From Acidimicrobiia bacterium (GTDB taxonomy: Bacteria; Actinomycetota; Acidimicrobiia; Acidimicrobiales; SKKL01): a DNA stretch of 55,391 bases. A model generated the notes under the pieces. It was not told the origin of the DNA, did no database searches, and saw only the letters and a program-made list of their open reading frames with translations. The stretch is taken from positions 1 to 55,391 of the forward strand of contig JAENWR010000010.1 in the NCBI GenBank assembly GCA_016649895.1. Direction: 5' to 3'. Positions 50,251-55,391 of this stretch are shown piece after piece (the stretch's first letter is position 1; each line of letters begins with the position of its first letter). The translations under genes were made by a program, and so were the position numbers.

Positions 50251-52977
50251 GTGTCCAGCCTGATGCTGCTCGACGGCAACTCACTCACCTACCGGGCGTT
50301 CTTCGCCCTCCCCACCGACCTCATGACCGCCTCGGGGCAGGTCACCAACGCCGTCTACGGGTTCACGTCCATGCTCGTGAACCTGGTGCGCGACCACCGG
50401 CCCGATGGCATCGTCGTGGCGTTCGACCTGCCCGAGCCCACGTTCCGCCACATCGCGGTGCCCGACTACAAGGGCACCCGCGATGCTGCGCCCGACATCC
50501 TCCGCCAGCAGATGGGGCTCGTCCGCCAGGTGCTCGAGGTGTTCGACCTCCCGGTGGTCGATGCGCCCGGCTTCGAGGCCGACGACATCATCGCCTCGCT
50601 GGCCAGCGCGGCGCGCGACCGCGGCGACGACGTCCTCATCGTCACCGGCGATCGCGACACCTACCAGCTGGTCGAGGATCCCCACATCAAGGTCCTCTAC
50701 AACAAGCGCGGCGTCTCCGACTACGCCCTCTACGACGAGGCAGGCATCCTCGAGCGCACGGGCGTGCGGCCGGTCGACTACGTGCAGTACGCGGCGCTGC
50801 GGGGCGACCCGTCCGACAACCTCCCCGGCGTGCCCGGCGTGGGGGAGAAGACCGCGGCGAAGCTCATCAACGCCTACGGCGGCATCGATGGCATCTTCGC
50901 CCACGTCGACGAGCAGACCCCGAAGCTCCGCCAGAACCTGGCCGAGCACGAGGCGCAGGTGCGCAGCAACGTCGAGATCATGGTTCTGCGCCGCGACATG
51001 GACATCGATGTCACCCCGCGGGCGCTCTCGTCCGAGCGGGTCGATCCCGAGGCGCTCCGCCAGCTCGTCGACTTCCTCGAGTTCCACAGCCTGGTCGACC
51101 GCATCAACGAGGCCATGGGCGCCGTGGCCGTCGAGGGCGTGACCGCTCCGTCGGGCCACGACGTGCTCGTGGCCGAAGTGGCCCATGTCGGTACCGCCGC
51201 CGAAGCGGTCGCGGTGCTCCACGACCTGGCCGAGGGCTCGGCACCGCTGGCGGTTGCGGCGTCATGGCCCGGCACCACCTCGTGGCGCGACCTCTCCTGG
51301 GGACCCGAGGGGTCGGCCACGCCCATCGGTGGGTTGGCGTTCGTGGTCGACCCCGAGTCGGCCGACACCGTGTGGATCCCTGCCGCGCTGCTGCCCGACC
51401 CGTCGGTGGTCGAGGCGCTGCAGATGCTGGTGGGGGAGGGCGGACGGCCGGTCGCGGCCCACGACGCCAAGCCGCTGCTGCGGGCGCTCGCCGGTCTCGG
51501 CATCGACGTGCGGAGCCTCCAGCTCGACACCATGCTCGCCGCCTACCTCCTCGATCCTGCCGAGTCGCGCTACCTCCTCGAGGACATGCTCGGCCGCCAC
51601 TGCCGCCTCCAGCTCGCCGGCGAGTCGACGGTGGAGGAAGGGCGCCTCGACCTCGATGGCGGCGGTCTCACCGACGATGCGTCGCCCACGGCATGTCGTG
51701 CGCTCGGCGTGGCCCGGTTGGTCGAGCCGGTCGAGGCGGCCCTCGACGCCCAGGGCCTGCGGCGGCTCCACGACGACATCGAGGTCCCGCTCGTGCGGGT
51801 GCTGGCCCGCATGGAGGCCGTCGGCATCGGCGTCGCTCGCGAGGTGCTCGAACGGCTCAGCCGCGACCTCTCGGCCGAAGCGGCGGCGCTCGCCCGCCAG
51901 ATCCACACCGATGCCGGCGGCGAGTTCAACGTCAACTCCACCAAGCAACTGCGCGAGGTCCTCTTCGATCGCCTGGGGCTCACCCCCCAGAAGAAGACCA
52001 AGACCGGCTTCTCCACCGACGCCGCCTCGCTCGAGAAGCTCCAGGGCCAGCACCCCATCATCGATAGCCTCCTCCGCTATCGCGAGGTCGAGAAGCTGCG
52101 GTCCACCTACGGCGAGGGGCTCCTCGCCGAGGTCGCGCCCGATGGTCGCATCCACGCCACGTTCAACCAGACCGTGGCCCGCACCGGCCGGCTCAGCTCC
52201 GACGCCCCGAACCTGCACAACATCCCGGTTCGCACCGAGCGGGGCCGCGAGTTCCGGCGGGCGTTCGTGCCCGCACCCGGGTTCGAGCTGCTCGTCGCCG
52301 ATTACAACCAGATCGAGCTGCGCTGCATCGCCCACCTGGCCGACGACCCCGGGCTCATCGGGGCGTTCGAGTCGGGCCAGGACATCCACAACGCCACCGC
52401 CGCCCGCATCTTCAGCGTCGATCCTTCGCAGGTCAGCCTCGAGCAGCGGTCGAAGGCCAAGATGGTCTCCTACGGCCTCGCGTACGGCATGGAGGCCTAC
52501 GGCCTCGGTCAGCGACTCAACATCGCCACCGACGAGGCAGCCGTCATCCTCGACGCCTACTTCGTGGCCTTCCCTTCGGTGAAGGCCTACATGGAACGCA
52601 CGGTCGACGAGGCCCGCCAGCGCGGCTACACCGAGACCCTCTTCGGTCGGCGTCGACAGATCCCCGAGCTGGCCTCGTCGAACTTCCGCATCCGCCAGGC
52701 GGGCGAGCGCCAGGCCATGAACGCCGGCATCCAGGGCCTCGCTGCCGACATCTTCAAGGTGGCGCTGGTCCGGCTCGACGCCGCGCTCGAGGCGCGCGGC
52801 ACCGACAGCCGCCTCATCCTGCAGGTGCACGACGAGGTCCTGCTCGAGGTCGAGCCCGCCGAGCGCGACGAGATCACCGAGCTCACCGTCGCCATCATGG
52901 GCGACGCCTTCGACCTGCGCGTGCCGCTCGCGGTCAACCTCTCGTTCGGTGCCAGCTGGGCCGATGCCAAGGGATGA
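50251..52977 (+). CDS. polA: DNA polymerase I
   Basis: 908 residues. The 5' nuclease domain (1-300) has LLDGNSLTYRAFFALP, APGFEADDIIASLA, IVTGDRDTYQLV and GDPSDNLPGVPGVGEKTA. The middle domain (about 310-500) has a 3'-5' exonuclease fold without its DxE metal residues, as in other actinobacteria, so it should not proofread. The polymerase domain has TGFSTDAASLEKLQ, TGRLSSDAPNLHNIP, motif A VADYNQIELRCIAHL (Asn where Ser is usual), the O helix with KAKMVSYGLAYGMEAYG (Tyr at the Phe762 position of E. coli) and motif C LQVHDEVLLEV. It fills gaps and removes RNA primers. GTG 50251. Confidence 0.96.
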   Translation: MSSLMLLDGNSLTYRAFFALPTDLMTASGQVTNAVYGFTSMLVNLVRDHRPDGIVVAFDLPEPTFRHIAVPDYKGTRDAAPDILRQQMGLVRQVLEVFDLPVVDAPGFEADDIIASLASAARDRGDDVLIVTGDRDTYQLVEDPHIKVLYNKRGVSDYALYDEAGILERTGVRPVDYVQYAALRGDPSDNLPGVPGVGEKTAAKLINAYGGIDGIFAHVDEQTPKLRQNLAEHEAQVRSNVEIMVLRRDMDIDVTPRALSSERVDPEALRQLVDFLEFHSLVDRINEAMGAVAVEGVTAPSGHDVLVAEVAHVGTAAEAVAVLHDLAEGSAPLAVAASWPGTTSWRDLSWGPEGSATPIGGLAFVVDPESADTVWIPAALLPDPSVVEALQMLVGEGGRPVAAHDAKPLLRALAGLGIDVRSLQLDTMLAAYLLDPAESRYLLEDMLGRHCRLQLAGESTVEEGRLDLDGGGLTDDASPTACRALGVARLVEPVEAALDAQGLRRLHDDIEVPLVRVLARMEAVGIGVAREVLERLSRDLSAEAAALARQIHTDAGGEFNVNSTKQLREVLFDRLGLTPQKKTKTGFSTDAASLEKLQGQHPIIDSLLRYREVEKLRSTYGEGLLAEVAPDGRIHATFNQTVARTGRLSSDAPNLHNIPVRTERGREFRRAFVPAPGFELLVADYNQIELRCIAHLADDPGLIGAFESGQDIHNATAARIFSVDPSQVSLEQRSKAKMVSYGLAYGMEAYGLGQRLNIATDEAAVILDAYFVAFPSVKAYMERTVDEARQRGYTETLFGRRRQIPELASSNFRIRQAGERQAMNAGIQGLAADIFKVALVRLDAALEARGTDSRLILQVHDEVLLEVEPAERDEITELTVAIMGDAFDLRVPLAVNLSFGASWADAKG

Positions 52978-52991
52978 GCGGTCGGGCGTTG

Positions 52992-52997
52992 TACTGT
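52992..52997 (+). promoter_or_regulatory. -10 element of the small membrane protein gene
   Basis: TACTGT ending 7 nt before ATG 53005. Confidence 0.45.
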
Positions 52998-53004
52998 GCG
53001 CGGC

Positions 53005-53199
53005 ATGGCCAAGGGCAACCGATCGGCGGCAAAGGTCAAGAGCGGCCCCATCATCTACCTGGCGTTCGCCGCGGTCATCTTCGTCCTGATGTCCCTGTTC
53101 TACGCCATGACGACGGGCAGCGATGCGTGCGGAGCCGCCAACGACGACAAGGAGTGGCGCATCTTCCCTCCGGGCTGGGACTGCCCCACCGGCTACTGA
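53005..53199 (+). CDS. small single-pass membrane protein
   Basis: 64 residues. A basic N-terminus (MAKGNRSAAKVKSG) precedes one hydrophobic helix (IIYLAFAAVIFVLMSLFYAM, about 16-35), then a short polar part with two Cys (SDACGAANDDKEWRIFPPGWDC) that would face outward and could form a disulphide. It ends PTGY. No family recognised. The start is ATG 53005 by its -10 box. The methyltransferase gene follows after 13 bp. Confidence 0.65.
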   Translation: MAKGNRSAAKVKSGPIIYLAFAAVIFVLMSLFYAMTTGSDACGAANDDKEWRIFPPGWDCPTGY

Positions 53200-53212
53200 C
53201 GCCGACGCCGCG

Positions 53213-53947
53213 ATGAGCGGCTCGCACTGGTTCGAGAGCCTCGCCGACCACATGGGTTCGGCCTACCTGCGCTACTCGTTCACCAAGGGAACCGAGAACG
53301 AGGTCGACTTCCTCGTCGACCAGCTCGGTCTCACACCGGGCGATCGGGTCCTCGACGTGGGGTGCGGGCCTGGCCGCCATGCCCACTCCCTCGGGCGCCG
53401 GGGCATCGAGGTGGTGGGCGTCGACATCTCGGAGTGCTTCGTCGAGATCGCCCGCCGCGATGCTCCACCCGGCGTGCGCTTCGAGCGCCACGACGCCCGG
53501 GCCCTGCCGTACGCGCAAGAGTTCGACGCCGTCATCTCGCTGTGCCAGGGAGCGTTCGGGCTCACGGCCGGTCCCGCGGCGTCGGGCGCCACCTCGATCG
53601 ACCCCGACCTACCGGTGCTCGAAGGGATGGCGCGTGCGCTCCGACCCGGAGGCCGGGTGGCGTTCTCGGCGTTCTCGGCCTACTTCCAGGTGCGCTACCT
53701 CGAGGACCACGATGGCTTCGACGCGGCGGCGGGCGTGAACCACGAGCGCACGGTCGTCCGGTCCGAGCAGGGCGTCGACGCCGAGGTGTCGCTCTGGACA
53801 TCGTGCTTCACGCCCCGCGAGCTGCGGCTCCTGGTGGCGGCAGCCGGCATGCGGGTGGGCGACATGTTCGGCGTGACCCCGGGCGACTACGCGGCGCGCC
53901 CGCCCGACCTCGATCGCCCCGAGCTGCTGGTGATCGCCGAGGGGTAG
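53213..53947 (+). CDS. SAM-dependent methyltransferase
   Basis: 244 residues, class I fold. Motif I DRVLDVGCGPGRHAHSLGRR binds SAM, VVGVDISECFVEIARRDA provides the acidic residue for the ribose, and DAVISLCQGAFGL and ARALRPGGRVAFSAFSAYF are later strands. The start is ATG 53213, giving SHWFESLADHMGSAYLRYSF, a start like many small-molecule methyltransferases. Substrate unknown. It lies in the gap between polA and rpsA, 121 bp before the latter. Confidence 0.83.
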   Translation: MSGSHWFESLADHMGSAYLRYSFTKGTENEVDFLVDQLGLTPGDRVLDVGCGPGRHAHSLGRRGIEVVGVDISECFVEIARRDAPPGVRFERHDARALPYAQEFDAVISLCQGAFGLTAGPAASGATSIDPDLPVLEGMARALRPGGRVAFSAFSAYFQVRYLEDHDGFDAAAGVNHERTVVRSEQGVDAEVSLWTSCFTPRELRLLVAAAGMRVGDMFGVTPGDYAARPPDLDRPELLVIAEG

Positions 53948-53953
53948 CGGTGG

Positions 53954-53959
53954 TACCAT
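53954..53959 (+). promoter_or_regulatory. -10 element and leader of rpsA
   Basis: TACCAT, giving a leader of about 103 nt (53966-54068) before GTG 54069, with GAAGG (54057-54061) as ribosome site. A long leader fits autogenous control, which S1 exerts in other bacteria; no specific structure is shown here. Confidence 0.4.
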
Positions 53960-54068
53960 CGTCGGCCTGTGCGAGCGGGTTCCCGCGCCCACCAATCCGG
54001 TGGCACCCCGTCGCCGGTCGTCAGCAGCATCGACGGCCGCCCAGCCCAGGCAAACAGAAGGCGATCAC

Positions 54069-55391
54069 GTGTCCGATCAGGCCAGCACCGACACCGTCGA
54101 GAGCACCGCTCCCGACACCGAGGTGCCCACGACTCCCGCACCCTCCAGCCCCAGCAACATGGGCACCTTCGACGAGGCAGGTGAGTACACCCCCCGCCAG
54201 GTGGTCGAGAACGATCTCGGCGGGATGTCCATGGACGACGCCTACTCGGCCAGCATGGTCGAGGTCGAAGACGGCCAGATCGTCGAGGGCACCATCGTCA
54301 AGGTCGACCGCGACGAGGTCCTCCTCGACATCGGCTACAAGTCCGAGGGCGTGATCCCCAGCCGCGAGCTGTCGATCCGCAACGACGTCGACCCCTCCGA
54401 GATCGTCTCGCTCGGCGAGCGCGTCGAGGCCCTCGTCCTCACGAAGGAGGACAAGGAGGGTCGCCTCATCCTCTCGAAGAAGCGGGCGCAGTACGAGCGT
54501 GCCTGGGGCACCATCGAGGCCATCAAGGAGGCCGAGGGCGTCGTCTCCGGTCCGGTCATCGAGGTCGTCAAGGGCGGCCTCATCCTCGACATCGGCCTGC
54601 GGGGCTTCCTGCCCGCCTCCCTCGTCGAGCTGCGTCGCGTCCGCGACCTGCAGCCCTACGTCGGCCGCACCCTCGACGCCAAGATCATCGAGCTCGACAA
54701 GAACCGCAACAACGTGGTGCTGTCGCGTCGTGCGTGGCTCGAGGAGACGCAGAAGGAGCAGCGCGAGGACTTCCTCGCCAACCTCAAGCCGGGCGAGGTC
54801 CGCCAGGGTGTCGTGTCCTCGGTGGTCAACTTCGGCGCCTTCGTCGACCTCGGTGGCATGGACGGACTCGTCCACGTGTCCGAGCTGTCGTGGAAGCACG
54901 TCGACCACCCCGGTTCGGTCGTGGCCGTCGGCGACGAGATCACCGTGCAGGTCCTCGAGGTCGACCTCGACCGCGAGCGCATCAGCTTGTCGCTGAAGGC
55001 CACCCAGCAGGATCCGTGGCAGGAGTTCGCCGGCAACCACCGCGTCGGCGAGTTGGTCTACGGCCGGGTCACCAAGCTCGTGCCGTTCGGCTCGTTCGTC
55101 CAGGTGGGCGAGGGCATCGAGGGCCTGGTGCACATCTCGGAGATGTCGGCGCACCACGTCGACCTGCCCGAGCAGGTCGTCACCCCCGGCGAGGAGCTGT
55201 GGGTGAAGATCATCGACCTCGACCTCCAGCGCCGCCGCATCAGCCTGTCGATCAAGCAGGCGGCTGAGGGTGGCGTTGTGGCGGCCGAGTACCAGGAGCA
55301 CTTCGGCGAGCAGATGTACGACAACGAGGGCAACTACATCGGCCCGGCGATCGAGCACTCCGAAGAGGCCGAGGCGGCCTGGGCGGAGTAC
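54069..55391 (+). CDS. rpsA: 30S ribosomal protein S1 (3' end beyond the window)
   Basis: 441 codons from GTG 54069 to the window edge with no stop. An acidic N-terminal tail of about 55 residues precedes four S1 domains, as usual in actinobacteria: GQIVEGTIVKVDRDEVLLDIG, EGVVSGPVIEVVKGGLILDIG, RQGVVSSVVNFGAFVDLGG and LVYGRVTKLVPFGSFVQVGE. Each ends with the KSEG/GFLP/GLVH-type RNA-binding loop. It feeds mRNA to the ribosome. ATG 54162 (MGTFDEAGEYTPRQVVEND) is a less likely start. The C-terminal tail is incomplete. Confidence 0.96.
   Translation, partial: MSDQASTDTVESTAPDTEVPTTPAPSSPSNMGTFDEAGEYTPRQVVENDLGGMSMDDAYSASMVEVEDGQIVEGTIVKVDRDEVLLDIGYKSEGVIPSRELSIRNDVDPSEIVSLGERVEALVLTKEDKEGRLILSKKRAQYERAWGTIEAIKEAEGVVSGPVIEVVKGGLILDIGLRGFLPASLVELRRVRDLQPYVGRTLDAKIIELDKNRNNVVLSRRAWLEETQKEQREDFLANLKPGEVRQGVVSSVVNFGAFVDLGGMDGLVHVSELSWKHVDHPGSVVAVGDEITVQVLEVDLDRERISLSLKATQQDPWQEFAGNHRVGELVYGRVTKLVPFGSFVQVGEGIEGLVHISEMSAHHVDLPEQVVTPGEELWVKIIDLDLQRRRISLSIKQAAEGGVVAAEYQEHFGEQMYDNEGNYIGPAIEHSEEAEAAWAEY

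Overview
The window is high-GC DNA with dense, mostly non-overlapping genes, very strong G/C third-position bias and many GTG starts. Gene content points to an actinobacterium: a bacterial proteasome activator (Bpa/PafE), a mycothiol synthase-like protein (MshD), an ANTAR response regulator (PdtaR), menaquinone synthesis and a PolA without a proofreading motif. Order also fits: dnaE, then hisDCBHAF, hisI-trpE, trpC/F/B/A, pdtaR, polA and rpsA follow the order of the M. tuberculosis dnaE1-to-rpsA region with other genes between. A deep-branching class such as Acidimicrobiia is my inference, not something proved by the sequence.

Layout. 1-2.3 kb: Rrf2 regulator, alkaline-phosphatase-superfamily phosphodiesterase, bpa. 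2.3-7.1 kb: dnaE (replicative DNA polymerase III alpha) interrupted in frame by a 408-residue intein with an intact-looking LAGLIDADG endonuclease. 7.1-14.7 kb: two acetyltransferase-like proteins, a nitroreductase, a large thioredoxin-like DUF255 protein, an SDR, a tiny membrane protein and two tandem membrane-anchored paralogues. 14.7-21.9 kb: menaquinone cluster (menE, menA, menH, menD, menF, menG/ubiE; menB and menC are not here). 22-27.5 kb: acyl-CoA synthetase, membrane protein, sugar nucleotidyltransferase, rlmN, VIT1-type transporter, mshD. 27.5-28.1 kb: a regulatory stretch with a CRP-like palindrome, a candidate small RNA and a his leader ORF. 28.1-33.3 kb: hisDCBHAF, coupled by overlaps. 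33.3-35.3 kb: GroES-like protein, AhpD-like protein and a scar containing an Rhs/YD fragment. 35.3-42.5 kb: hisI, trpE, ygfZ-like, J-domain protein, monooxygenase, trpC, trpF, trpB, trpA (no trpD or trpG). 42.5-44.7 kb: HIT-like protein, truncated haemoglobin, HU, peroxiredoxin, fabZ. 44.7-49.0 kb (minus strand): fabD-fabH-fabG-acpP-fabF, where FabD has an extra C-terminal biotinyl-like domain. 49.1-55.4 kb: tRNA-Leu(CAA), coiled-coil protein, pdtaR, polA, small membrane protein, methyltransferase and the 5' part of rpsA, which runs off the window.

How it works together. Most of the window is housekeeping: replication and repair (DnaE, PolA), translation (RlmN, S1, tRNA-Leu), fatty-acid elongation, menaquinone, histidine and tryptophan. 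A repeated design stands out: about twenty genes have a TANNNT -10 hexamer ending 6-8 nt before the start codon, which predicts leaderless mRNAs, whereas hup, rpsA, dnaE and the fab operon have untranslated leaders with Shine-Dalgarno sites. This pattern fixed several start codons. The most unusual items are the DnaE intein, the FabD fusion, the his leader with a hairpin over the hisD ribosome site, the 23-bp duplication at the groES-like start, the overlapping divergent -10 boxes of menH/menD, and a possible structured small RNA near 27.7 kb.
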